Below, piece by piece: positions 25,401 through 35,342 of a stretch of DNA of 64,000 nt (positions are counted from its first letter, which is position 1; every line of letters starts with the position of its first letter). This DNA is from Filosporella fistucella (taxonomy: Eukaryota; Ascomycota; Leotiomycetes; Helotiales). Location: contig JAQJZZ010000008.1 in the NCBI GenBank assembly GCA_030077755.1, positions 4,216,001-4,280,000 on the forward strand. The letters run 5' to 3'. The notes beneath the pieces are model-generated. The model saw nothing but the letters and a program-made list of their open reading frames with translations, made no database searches and had not been told where the DNA came from. The position numbers and the translations under genes were made by a program.

Positions 25401-27088
25401 CCAATGACTACAATTCGCGCGAGGGATGAGTCTACAAGTGGTTATGAAAAGACCGTATGCAATTTATGTCGCTGCATAAAACTTGATTGCATAGCCAAAC
25501 TCGAGACCAAAGCCCCACCATTGAAGTGATTTGGATGAATTGATCATGCTCTGAACTTTTCCATCCTAGAGAACAAATCCGGAATGAATAAGTTAAGATG
25601 TAAATGATCTACAAAAGTCAGCCTGTGAAGGAGAGGTAAATTTTCGTCTTTGCCCAAAACATATTCTAGTACCCACCTCCTTCCCGGCCATGCCGTTACA
25701 TGAAGGAAATCTGTTTGGCTGATAGAAGGACGGCGCAATTGAACGCCTGCTAGTGTCGAACAATATCTAGAAGCGAGCTTTCTAGCAACAGAAGGATGAC
25801 GATCTGTGACATTTTGATCCACTCTACTCGTCGAAAGCTTCACTTCCTATCAAACACTTGAGCTTGCACACTCCTTGGAGGGAAGTTTTGAGTTGAGCCT
25901 TGATGGGATAAATCTAGATAGATTTTGACTCAGTACACAATGCTGAGCTATATCAATGGAGCGCAAGATTTTCCACCCCTTATGACAACGTTCAAATATA
26001 GTAGGATATCATTAAGACCTACAATAGGGAAAGTTAAGAAATAAAGATTCGAAGACCATTTCTACCCATTTCTTCCACTAGTAACAGACAGGAAGTCAAG
26101 GTTGAAAGCCAGAAATCTTCGCTGTTGGTCACCGAGGAAAGCAGATGATGAAAGTAAAGATATGCTAGACCATCGTCGATCTCGAGTAATGGATATATGC
26201 TAAGAGCGAATTGTCCTATAGTTTCCCGATATGCCTTGAGTCATATATTGCAGGAAGGATAAATACAGACTACTACAGCAACAAATATGGGAGAACCGAC
26301 AAACATATGACCATAACAGAAGCATGTATTCAAAGCGGCTTGTCTCCATATTTGCAAACGCGAAAGGAATTATATAAGAGCACACACTTAGTCAACCTTA
26401 GTTCAGTGATAAGCTTTCATCTTCGCACTGGTATTAAGGATTTCCCTCTCTTGGAGCAGGAGAAAGAGTGCCTCGTAAGAATCAATCATCAGCTGACGTG
26501 GTGTCTAGGGTACACGTAGTTTGAATCCTACTGCGGTAGGGACTGTCGGTTCAGCTGATTCTTTAAACTTTGGCGGGGTATATTCCGCTGAATATTCCAT
26601 GATATGCGAAGGAGTGCAGATGAAAAGATCAGTGTACATAGCCTAAGCAAGGAAAATGCATTCAGGAGATATGAGGTAATTCTTGTGTGAAGCAGAAGAG
26701 AGTGGTGGATGAGAGGCCAGCTGATTTGTCTGTCTATCTTCCGCAACCTCGCAGCGAAAAAAGACAGGGTAGTATGTAGAGCTTCTGGTACTGTCGACCA
26801 GGGACGAATACATACTGGCATTCCCTGAGTGTGTTGTTCACAGCTTCGAATTCCCGGCAAAGGCTATTGGCACGAGATACCCGCGCTTACACCCTTCACA
26901 ACTCTGTACTGAGCTATGCCCACCACTTGGCATTTTCTAAGCATCCTTTGGCACAACGGTTCTGCTCCGTTCCGGAGGAAGTATTGGAAGGAATAGTGCA
27001 GGAGATAAACTATTCTTGCTATCCTTCGTCTCGGAACTCCACAATTTCAAATATGATAATGAAAATAAGCAGCCACTTTCTTGCCATC

Positions 27089-27230
27089 TTCCACAATTAA
27101 CACGGAAGCAAACATGTTTGCTCCATCACTTAGTGGATTGAGACCATCCCTTCTCGCTCTTCCATAAATAACACGGAAGCAAAGATGTGTGCTCCATCAC
27201 TTGATGGCTTGAAGCGATCGCTTCTCGCTC
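27089..27230. repeat. 71-bp imperfect tandem duplication
   Basis: Two adjacent copies (27089-27159 and 27160-27230) share AACACGGAAGCAAA.ATGT, GCTCCATCACTT and CTTCTCGCTCTTCCA at a constant offset of 71 bp, with roughly a dozen differences. The second copy supplies the start codon region of the weak ORF at 27185. Confidence 0.85.
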
Positions 27231-27589
27231 TTCCATGGCTACCAACACCAACCATAGTTAGTATTACGGCGCCATATCATCACCATTCGTCGTTTTCACA
27301 ATCCGCAACCCTCACCAGACCCAACGCGGCAGTAAGAATTCTAACGCGCTTAGAAGACAAATGTCGCCTTGCGCACATGGCTGAGAAAACGGAATGCTCA
27401 CAATCCGAAGAACATTCGGTCGTGATTCCGCCCGGGGTGTGGCTCAATTTAGATGAACAAAAGACTTGGCTGCAGACAATCGATTGGTGGAGAAGAGTTC
27501 AAAGTTTCGGTGGCTGGAATGCCGACCTGGAGTGGATAGAGTTGGGGCGCATGAACGAATCAGCAGGCTGGATTGTATTTTGGTGCTGA
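27185..27589 (+). CDS. Possible hypothetical protein, 134 aa (weak)
   Basis: An intronless open frame that begins inside the second copy of the 71-bp duplication. The C-terminal half is Trp- and acid-rich (LDEQKTWLQTIDWWRRVQ, GGWNADLEW). I recognise no family and no signal peptide. It ends about 390 bp before the secreted cupin gene, so it could also be part of that promoter. I cannot decide whether it is expressed. Confidence 0.2.
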   Translation: MCAPSLDGLKRSLLALPWLPTPTIVSITAPYHHHSSFSQSATLTRPNAAVRILTRLEDKCRLAHMAEKTECSQSEEHSVVIPPGVWLNLDEQKTWLQTIDWWRRVQSFGGWNADLEWIELGRMNESAGWIVFWC

Positions 27590-27806
27590 TGGTTGTCAGC
27601 CCTGCAGAATGCATCGACTCCGCCTTTCCGTGACCCTTTTTTAGCCTGACAAACTGTCAGCATTTGAGATTTTGCCAACGGTTGCCAACATCGGTCCTGT
27701 CCTCGGCCGACATGCATCCTAACATCCATCTCGAAATAAACATTTGGGTTTGTGTATTTGCCATGGTACCGGGTGCGCAGTAATAACGAAAGGTAAGGAA
27801 ACAAAG

Positions 27807-27813
27807 TATATAA
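27807..27813 (+). promoter_or_regulatory. TATA box of the secreted cupin gene
   Basis: TATATAA lies 169 bp upstream of the cupin start codon. A CT-rich stretch and CAAACA/CAACC-rich leader follow, a layout usual for strongly expressed fungal genes. Confidence 0.6.
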
Positions 27814-27975
27814 TCTCCCTTCCCTCCTGCCATGAAACAGCATCAAACATTCAAACAACCAAAAACATCTTCTCCTTTGTAAAGTCTTTTCCTTAAGTCT
27901 TTTTCTATCTTCGATCTTTAGTCTCCTATCAGTCAGCTTTCTTCAGGACCAATCAATACATACTTAATCGCCAAT

Positions 27976-28734
27976 ATGCAATTCACATCTATCATCGCCG
28001 CTGCCATCCTGGCTTTCACTGTCTCTGCTGCTCCAGCTCCTGCAAATCAGCAAGCTTCAAGCACAGCCAGTGCCGCACCCGCTGCTGCAACTACCGCCAA
28101 TGCTGGACTCTCCCTCACTCAGAAGCTCTTCCTCGCCGATAATGCCGTCGACCGCTTCGCTCTCCTTCCAGAAGACAAACAGTTTGTCTTCAGCTTCAAC
28201 CAAGAGAAGGGCAAAGCTGGAAAGGGAGGTGATCTTTTCGCTGCCAACCGCAAGACTTTCCCTGCGCTCGTAGGGACTGGAAGTGGTATGGCAGTAGGCT
28301 TCCTCGGTCCTTGTGGCTTCAACACTCCTCACGTTCATCCTCGTGCTACTGAGCTCCAAATCGTCACTGAAGGTACTCTCGTTACCGAGATGGTCCCTGA
28401 GAACGGTGTCTTTGTCAAGGACACCAAGAACCGTCGTGTCATCCGAAATACCGTCAACGCCTTCGAGATGCAACCTTTCTACCAAGGTTCCGTTCATACC
28501 CAATACAACCCCACCTGCAAGCCTGCTACTTTCATCGCCAGCTTCAACAATGAGGACTTCGGCGCTGGACAAGTTGCTGATGAATTGTTTGCCATGAGCA
28601 ACGAGGTTGTGGCTGCTGCTTTCGGACAAGCAATCGATGGCAAGGACGTTGACAAATTCCGCACTGCTATCCCAGCTAGCATTGCCAAGGGCGTGGAGGA
28701 GTGTCTCAAGATGTGCAATATCCCAAAGGCATAA
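27976..28734 (+). CDS. Secreted germin-like cupin (spherulin-1A-like)
   Basis: Intronless, 252 residues. The N-terminus MQFTSIIAAAILAFTVSAAP is a clear signal peptide, followed by an Ala/Gln/Thr-rich linker to about residue 45. The cupin_1 domain carries germin box 1 as GPCGFNTPHVHPRATELQIV (HxH...E metal ligands) and box 2 with QGSVHTQYNP (H...N). These residues bind the metal in germins and spherulins, so the fold and metal site look intact. The tail has two Cys (EECLKMCNIPKA). Spherulins are known from encysting slime moulds, and germin-like proteins are widespread in filamentous fungi with largely unknown activity (oxalate oxidase or superoxide dismutase in some germins). A TATA box and CT-rich leader suggest strong expression. 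The substrate is unknown. Confidence 0.85.
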   Translation: MQFTSIIAAAILAFTVSAAPAPANQQASSTASAAPAAATTANAGLSLTQKLFLADNAVDRFALLPEDKQFVFSFNQEKGKAGKGGDLFAANRKTFPALVGTGSGMAVGFLGPCGFNTPHVHPRATELQIVTEGTLVTEMVPENGVFVKDTKNRRVIRNTVNAFEMQPFYQGSVHTQYNPTCKPATFIASFNNEDFGAGQVADELFAMSNEVVAAAFGQAIDGKDVDKFRTAIPASIAKGVEECLKMCNIPKA

Positions 28735-29225
28735 ACGACACTCAGGGGATGGATGGCAATTTCTATTTGCATATTAGCGATTTGGTTTTGCATTGCATTG
28801 GGTTGGAGCATAGCGAGATATGGAATTCTGCATTTCAATGGGCGTTTTTGATTTCAAGGGGACGACTGTACTGTATGGCATAATTGGGGGGTGGATGCCG
28901 ATCACGGTCTTTAGAATAATTGGGACAGAAGCTTACCATAAAATAATCGAGAACGCTTCGCTCGAACCTTGATCCCGAACAGTTTTTCGTGATAATTGTG
29001 AGGTCTTTGAGCTGCTTGCTGTCCAGGTGCTGGTGGATCTCCTTCCACCCCATCTTTGTATTGCCAAATTGGGTGCCTTCCTTGCGTGAGCCCAACTATC
29101 CTAGTGTAGGCCGAACAAGGGATAGAGAGAGGCATGGCCAGTAATTTGGAAGAATGTATGCAGCTTCAAATATTGTATTGGCAAATGAACTGTCTTAAAG
29201 AGAGAATTTCTCAAAGGAGGACCCG
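28735..29225. other. Convergent intergenic region, cupin and chitinase
   Basis: 491 bp between two 3' ends. Only short open frames are present and I see no gene. It should hold both terminators. Confidence 0.6.
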
Positions 29226-30669
29226 TCACAACTCATCTTTTATGATCGGTTTTCGGGAGGCTTCGTTTATCAGCTCTCCATCAAGATTCTTTCTCGAAAC
29301 GACGCCCGCAGTCAAGGCTTTCAAATGTTCCCATGTGGCGGAATCTTCCCCCAGTCCCCATGCAAACACACCGCCCAACTTCTTCTCCTCTACGATCAGT
29401 GGAAACTTCTTCAGAATCGCATCTGGTGTATCGAATGTCCACCACAGATCTTCGTTAGCGTCCCAAAAGTAGTGTCCACCATGCACACTATCGTAGACAC
29501 CATGCTTCAAGGCCTTCTTGAAAGAGCGCGCCAGCTTTGATGGAATGTCATCACTATAAGAAAATGCACCGGCTTGTCCGAGATCAGCTCCGGTGTTCGG
29601 ATCTTCCATTAACGTTGTCTTGCAGATTGGAAGGTGTTTCGCGCAATGTCCATTCGGATCGGTCTTGAACCACTTCACGTAGAATGCAAAACCAAGATTT
29701 GCCTTCTCTGGGGGTAAACCATTTTCCAGATATGCGTTCACAGCATCCAGGGATAATTCAATGCCGGTATGATGTTTAGTCACATTGTCTCGTCTATTCA
29801 TGAGGTCGTATGTCATGATATTGAAGAAGTCTAAGGAGGCACTGATGTCAGGTATCGTCTCTTTGGTGAAGGCCAGCATGTCTCGACGCAGGCCCGGAAC
29901 AGCAGCGGAAATGATTTTGCTTGGACCGAGGGCTGTTCGAATCTCGGCAAGGAGTTTCGGATAGGCTTCAATCTCCCAAGCTCGCTCGGAATTTGGGACT
30001 TGCTTGTAGTCTTCTCCGTTTCCACTTATTTGGTGTTAGCCAATGCAACTACGACATGTGAACACTTACCCTGGATACTCCCAGTCAATGTCAACTCCTG
30101 TTCCTAATTAGCTGATTTTTTTCCCCCATCAATCAGTACATTCTCACCATCAGCACCAGTTTGATCTACCATAAATCTCACATTCTTCGCAAACATTTGT
30201 CGCGTGTCATCTGTTTTAGCAGCCTCTGCAAAATGAGTGTCTCCCCACTGTAACGGTTAGCACTATATCGACGAAAGTTGGACACCAGAGCAAATTGAAA
30301 CATGCTTGGAAGCCAATTAACAGTAAATTCAAAATTGAAGGACAATGGAAGAGGTTCCATACACCACCAATTGCAACCATTATGGCTGTCCCTGGAGTAA
30401 ACTTGGATCGAACTTCTTCAACAGTTGTGAAAAAAGGCCACTCTGTAGGATTTTCTTGATTAAATACTGAAGATTGCATAAATGCAATAGCAACGTGTGT
30501 AATCTCGGATACCAAAGAGAGCTCTGGGACATCATAGTGCTGTCTTTGGCACTTAGCTGAGTTCTGGACAAATGATACTGGAAACTCACCCTGTCAAATA
30601 CATGATATATCTTGCATCAACGAATTGAATCATCATTGCACTCGCAATTAAGAACGGAAATGATCTCAT
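29226..30669 (-). CDS. GH18 chitinase with signal peptide and C-terminal KDEL
   Basis: Glycoside hydrolase family 18 enzyme that cleaves beta-1,4-linked N-acetylglucosamine. Exons are 30669-30590, 30543-30363, 30247-30148, 30097-30070 (only 28 nt) and 30024-29226, giving 395 residues. The N-terminus MRSFPFLIASAMMIQFVDA is a signal peptide. Visible motifs are SEITHVAIAF, MVAIGG (substrate-binding SxGG-like strand) and the catalytic DGVDIDWEYPG with D120, D123, D125 and acid E127. The motif is rebuilt only when the acceptor at GAACAG is used. FFNIMTYDL (Met-Tyr-Asp) and GGVFAWGLGEDS (Trp of the barrel floor) follow. The last four residues are KDEL, an ER-retrieval type signal, odd for a secreted chitinase. 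No chitin-binding module is present. It is divergent to RFC4 with a 323-bp spacer. Confidence 0.92.
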
Positions 30670-30992
30670 CGTTCCAGAACGAATGTCGTTGTGGACTGTC
30701 AATAATTTGGCAGTTGAAACCTTTCGGCACTAAAAGTATGATTCGAAAAAGAAAAATAGTAGATCAGAAACTTCCTGAGCGTTTTGAGGCCCTGGTACAA
30801 TTAACGACACCTCCGAATGCTCTTGACGACGTGAAGTCGATAGACGGTTTCCATGCATATTGAGACGAAGAGGTGTAGCAGGTGGGAGGTGGGGCAGCAT
30901 AATCACCTGACCACACTCCGCGTTAAGTGGTCGCGCTCGTCGAACGCGACTTTTACAAGGCAACCCGCGTTCAACATCACAATTTGGTCAAC
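30670..30992. promoter_or_regulatory. Shared divergent promoter, chitinase and RFC4
   Basis: 323 bp between two start codons without other genes. CGCG motifs occur near RFC4: GGTCGCGCTCG, and GAACGCGACT, which contains ACGCGA, close to the MluI cell-cycle box ACGCGT. The regulatory reading is inference. Confidence 0.4.
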
Positions 30993-32159
30993 ATGGCTCC
31001 TAAGAAGACCGAAGAAGTGGGCGAATCTTCTACCACTGCAGCAAGGAATGTTCTGAAGGCTAATACTAATGGGATCACCAATTATGAGTTACCATGGTAT
31101 GTAATTGATTTTGCAACTGTTTTCGCAAACTGACTTCTTGAGGGTTGAGAAATACCGTCCTGTATTCCTGGATGATATCGTTGGAAACACCGAAACGATT
31201 GAGAGGCTGAAGATTATCGCAAGAGATGGAAACATGCCTCATGTCATTATTTCTGGTATGCCAGGTATTGGAAAGACGACTTCAGTGCTTTGTCTTGCAA
31301 GGCAGCTCTTAGGTGATTCCTACAAGGAGGCAGTTTTGGAGTTGAATGCCAGTGATGAGAGAGGTCAGACTTCAGACTGTATATGCACTGCAATATGCTG
31401 ACCTCATATGAAGGTATCGACGTGGTCCGGAATCGAATTAAAGGTTTTGCACAAAAGAAGGTTACTCTTCCTCAAGGTCGCCAGAAGCTAGTGATTCTCG
31501 ACGAAGCAGACAGTATGACATCTGGAGCACAACAAGCCCTTCGACGTACGATGGAAATCTACTCCGCGACCACTCGTTTCGCATTTGCTTGCAACCAATC
31601 GAACAAGATCATCGAACCACTGCAATCTCGTTGCGCCATCCTACGCTACTCTCGATTGACAGATGCTCAGATCGTGAAGAGACTGCTACAAATAATAGAA
31701 GCAGAGAAGATTGAGTATAGTGAGGATGGCCTGGCTGCATTGGTTTTCAGCGCGGAAGGTGATATGCGACAAGCTATCAATAACTTGCAGTCTACGTTTG
31801 CTGGTTTCGGATTCGTGAACGGGGACAATGTTTTCAAAGTTGTCGACTCACCACATCCTATAAAAGTACAAGCGATGATCAAGGCATGCTTCGAAGGAAA
31901 AGTTGACGCTGCACTGGAAACATTGAAGGAGCTATGGGATCTCGGATATTCAAGTCACGATATCATAAGTACAATGTTCCGGGTTACGAAGACAATACCG
32001 ACATTGAGCGAGCACTCGAAGCTGGAGTTCATCAAAGAGATTGGTTTTACACATATGAAAATTCTGGAAGGCGTGCAAACACTGCTCCAGCTCAGTGGGT
32101 GTATTGCAAGGTTAGCGAAGCTAAACATGGATTCGAGACAGTTTATTTCAAAAGCATAA
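30993..32159 (+). CDS. RFC4: Replication factor C subunit 4 (human RFC2-type)
   Basis: Small subunit of the clamp loader that opens PCNA and places it on DNA during replication and repair (nucleus). Exons are 30993-31096, 31143-31363 and 31414-32159, giving 356 residues. Clamp-loader features are visible: NYELPWVEKYRP (RFC box II), Walker [10 protein letters not shown] (73-81, with Met and Ile where many members have Pro and Thr), [15 protein letters not shown], Walker [11 protein letters not shown] (DEAD at 138-141), and the SRC motif in [29 protein letters not shown] and [15 protein letters not shown] match RFC4/hRFC2 rather than RFC2, 3 or 5. Intron 1 splits Trp35 and intron 2 splits Gly109. 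Its 3' end faces the small Rcf-like gene with 144 bp between stop codons. Confidence 0.95.
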
Positions 32160-32303
32160 TGGATATATGAAGCATGAGTAGGCGTTACGAGGGTATCTGT
32201 TTTGCTTTTGACTGGCGTAGGTAGCCAGTAACTGAGAGTGATGTTTTCTCTACAATGCAAGCTAGTCATACACTAAATTCATATTTATACAATATGACAC
32301 CCT

Positions 32304-32895
32304 CTACCTCGAATTTGAGGGGGTTTCATCCTCAAATTCCTTCTCGTAACTTTCCCATACAGCTCGATCCCGAATCATACGTTTCTGCATGCGTAATCTT
32401 CCTTCGTACTGTCGTATCCTATGGTCAGCCTCTAAGCAAGCACCAAGAATCATTCCTGAATTTCACGTCAGTCTTCATATGAAGGACCAGGGGTCAATAA
32501 TCATACCAGACATCTGTAAGAACCTATCCCATAATTAGCATCTGTATTTTCACATGGCATTCTTAGCACGTAAACATATAAACTTACACTTTAAACTGGA
32601 TAGTCAATCCTCTGTAAATAGGACTAATAGCATATCCAGTTCCTCCTAGAACAGCTGCAAAAGCCCCCCACTTCAAAATTTTAGAAATCAGCTCATTCCA
32701 CCAATTTCAAAGAGCGCAAAAACGTACTTTTGCAGCTCCAATAGCTGCGCCTTTTCCTCCCTCCCAAGCAGCACTATTGGCCTCTTCGCTGCGAAGACCG
32801 CCAGAGGTATGCATTCTGATTCTTATGTGGTGAGCACTGATGTGCTTAAGTATAAGAGCCGTAGGAGAGGACTCGTGATTTGATTCGAACGTCAT
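32304..32895 (-). CDS. Small membrane protein, possibly Rcf2/Rcf3-like, with a 17-nt microexon
   Basis: Exons are 32895-32728, 32670-32588, 32523-32507 (17 nt) and 32455-32304, giving 139 residues; the sum is divisible by three. An in-frame Met at residue 28 (MHTSGGLRSEE) is an alternative start. After a polar N-terminus comes KGAAIGAAKWGAFAAVLGG, a short hydrophobic segment, then YAISPIYRGLTIQFK and, through the microexon, VFLQMSGMILGACLEADHRI. The C-terminus is charged (RMQKRMIRDRAVWESYEKEF). The order 'KG..G - hydrophobic - Y.GLT..K - second weak helix - EAD' reminds me of the N-terminal part of Rcf2 and of Rcf3, which regulate cytochrome c oxidase in the inner mitochondrial membrane. This link is from memory and weak. 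The gene is invisible to simple ORF calling after exon 1. Confidence 0.7.
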
Positions 32896-33719
32896 GATGT
32901 TTGCAACGTTTGCTTACATTTAGGCGGGAAAACCTCGGCTGATTGAATTCATATCTGAGATGATGATAAAGAGGCGGAGATGAAAGAAAAAGCTAGGTAA
33001 AACTTGATATAAGGAAGCACCAAAAGACGAATTATATCACCAGAAATTAATTGACTGCACCAGCACCATTCCTCTGAAGCTGGAATACTTGGAAAACTCT
33101 GCCCTACGAATACCACGAGTCTTATCCATTGTCTCACATCCGTAGACACCACTGTGAACCTTTACCATGCACGAGAGGACTCAAGCTTTGATAGACAGCT
33201 GACCGGTGAAGGGAATCACCAGATAAATTAAATTAGTTGAGTTGTATGGTGGGATTGGGATCATATGAAGAATAATTTGTCTCTTTGAATATTATACTAC
33301 TTGGATTGGTCAATGAGTTAGAGTTTGTTTAAACCTCTGTTTAGGCATCTTGAATAGACTATTCGAGGTTAATGGAAGCCTGATGGGTCTAAGATTGGGA
33401 GATCAATTAACTTGTAGGAAACCAGGTATTTTCGCTCAAAACGATAGTGGTTTTTGTCTTTAGACAATGGTTCTTGAGAGAATCTGTGACCTGGACTGGA
33501 AGCGATAGAGAGACTGACATCGGATACCGCGATTGCAGGAATAAACATGCCCCTTAGACTTATAGGGTACGTCTGAGGGTCTCTTGAACGGTATGCCCAT
33601 AATCATTTCTCTGGATGTGGTAAAGGAATTGTTCAATATCTAAACAGTTGGACTGTTGTTTCATCAAATAGAGTTAACTCTAAGCTCTATCTAAACCTCT
33701 ACCTAAGCACTCCTCATAT
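32896..33719. other. Intergenic region upstream of the small membrane protein gene
   Basis: 824 bp between the start of the Rcf-like gene and the 3' end of HIS3. AT-rich and without a supportable ORF. Confidence 0.55.
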
Positions 33720-34446
33720 TTATGTGTCCAAAGTGCCTTTCGTACTTGGTATCTCACCCTCTCTCCCTGGCACTTTACTTGTAGCCATTCTAATAGCCAC
33801 TGCCAGCGCCTTAAAGGCGCTCTCAGCTCTATGATGATCGTTCTCTCCACGAATACAATCAACATGCATCGTGACCCTCGCTCCTTGCGCGAAACTCTGC
33901 ATACAATGTGGTATCATTTCACAGCTCAGGTCCCCTATCTTTTCTCTCTTCAAACCTAGCTCAATCACTGAATAAGGACGATTCGAAAGGTCGACTACCG
34001 CGCGAGAGAGAGCTTCATCGAGAGGGCAGTAGGCATAACCGAAGCGTGTGAGACCTGCTTTCGAGCCTAGAGCTTGTCCGAACGCTTCACCGAGAGCGAT
34101 GCAGACATCTTCGGCGGTATGGTGGTCATCGACTAGAAACACAATATCAGTGTTGTTTAGTGAATAAATGATGACTCTTACTGTGTAAATCGCCCTTGCA
34201 ATTGAGTGCTAAACTCCAGCCTGCATGTTTTGCTAGGGCATGCAACATATGATCCAAAAATCCAATACCAGAATTAATAGCTATCGTCTGGCTTTTCGAA
34301 GCTTGTGATGCATGTCCTTCACCAGAGCTTAACAATTTCTTGTCTGTGTTTGCAGGGAACTCTCCACCGTCGAGATTGATAGCTAATTGAATACTCGTTT
34401 CATTTGTATTTCGCGATATCGCGAAGGATCGAACAGGGGGCGCCAT
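33720..34446 (-). CDS. HIS3: Imidazoleglycerol-phosphate dehydratase
   Basis: Sixth step of histidine synthesis: dehydration of imidazole glycerol phosphate to imidazole acetol phosphate. Exons are 34446-34182 and 34132-33720, giving 225 residues, a usual length. Metal-binding and active-site blocks are present: [45 protein letters not shown], and [16 protein letters not shown]. The 49-nt intron splits the codon for Ile of the IDDHHTAED block (A|TC). The protein starts [19 protein letters not shown]. An upstream ATG at about 34536 is in another context and less likely. It is divergent to LOC1 with 211 bp between starts. A TGACTGA motif at 34466-34472 is one base from the Gcn4/CPC-1 site TGACTCA, which would fit general amino-acid control, but the match is imperfect. 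Confidence 0.95.
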
Positions 34447-34657
34447 TATTGTAAATTTCAATCGTTGACTGAGAGGGGTGTTGTTGAAGTTCAGCTTGAA
34501 ATAAAATATTTCCCCACATTCTAATCGGGCTAGCATCGGCGATAAGATAAAGAATTTGATGTCGAAATCTCAGATTATTTTCCAGCCCCCCTTCTACCTC
34601 TACCTCCACCTAGATCCCTCATCGCCACACAAATCGGTACGGTCAAACAACTTCACC
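34447..34657. promoter_or_regulatory. Compact divergent promoter of HIS3 and LOC1
   Basis: 211 bp between start codons. It includes TGACTGA (34466-34472, one mismatch to the Gcn4-type element), a CGGGCTAGCATCGGCGATAAGATAAAG stretch with GATAAG (GATA-factor type) near 34540-34550, and a CT-rich leader on the LOC1 side. Confidence 0.4.
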
Positions 34658-35342
34658 ATGGCGCCCTCTCGTACATCTACTGTGAAATCCAAGCATGCGA
34701 CCAATAAATCTGGCATCCGCAACTCGAAAAACAGCACCAAACCTCAAGGCGATGGTGTCTCAAAAAATAAATCCGCTAATTCGAAGAGAACACAATCCAA
34801 AGGCGCGCCGCCTAAACCACAAAAAGGGGTCAGTAGTTTGGCGACGCTGAAGAAAAAGAGGAGAGTGTATACTGAGAAGGAACTGAATATTCCGGCGCTG
34901 AATATGATTACACCAATTGGCGTTGAGAAGCCAAAGGGGGGGAAGAAGGGAAAGGTGTTTGTGGATGATAGGGTATGTTTAGATCTTGCGCTCCAAAGCC
35001 CAAGTCTACATTGTATCTTAGCGGATGGTACTGGTATAGACACGAACTAACAGCAAGCAGGAAAGCATGATGACTATCCTCGCAATGGTAAATGCCGATA
35101 AAGAAGGCCAAATCGAGTCGAAGATGATGAAGGCAAGACAAATGGAAGAGATTCGTGAAGCAAGAAAAGCGGAGAGCGAGAAGAAAGTAGAGGACAGAAA
35201 GAAGAAACTCGATGAGACGAAGGAGGGGATGAGGAAAAAGAGGAGGCGTAATGCTGGGGAAGATAACGATAATGTTAGAGGCGAGGCAGCAGCTGGAACG
35301 AAACCATTGAGGTTGAAGAAGAAGAGCGTTTCTTTTGCTTAA
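34658..35342 (+). CDS. LOC1: Ribosome-assembly protein Loc1-like
   Basis: Nucleolar protein needed for 60S subunit assembly and, in yeast, for ASH1 mRNA localisation. Exons are 34658-34972 and 35061-35342, giving 198 residues. The protein is short, very basic and low in complexity. Family marks in order are [21 protein letters not shown], then [20 protein letters not shown], a charged coiled coil ([19 protein letters not shown]), and the terminal KKKSVSFA, which closely matches the yeast ending KVSFAQ. The ATG at 34658 is chosen because it gives the conserved MAP start. The open frame from 34556 is an upstream extension in the leader. Intron 88 nt, phase 0. Confidence 0.88.

Larger units (their letters stand above)
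8618..27975. other. 19.4-kb gene-poor region upstream of the C2H2 factor
   Basis: I found no gene I can defend on either strand. The first 250 bp (to about 8880) are probably 5' leader of the C2H2 factor, including a CTC/ATC-rich run (about 8830-8870, minus strand). Simple repeats and CT- or GT-rich runs crowd 9.3-11.5 kb, TAGG/TACC motifs occur near 13.4-13.6 kb, and 14-27 kb is unremarkable mixed sequence with only short open frames. It does not look like strongly AT-rich, RIP-mutated transposon remains, and I recognised no transposase or reverse transcriptase motif. Long promoter, long leader or non-coding transcripts are possible explanations. Confidence 0.55.

Noticed and set aside
14000..27000. 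Transposon remains in the empty region
   Set aside because: No transposase, reverse transcriptase or terminal repeat recognised, and the sequence is not markedly AT-rich as RIP-mutated elements usually are. A repeat-library search would be needed to be sure.
28057..28629. 190-codon minus-strand open frame
   Set aside because: Antisense shadow of the secreted cupin gene, which has a signal peptide and both germin boxes.
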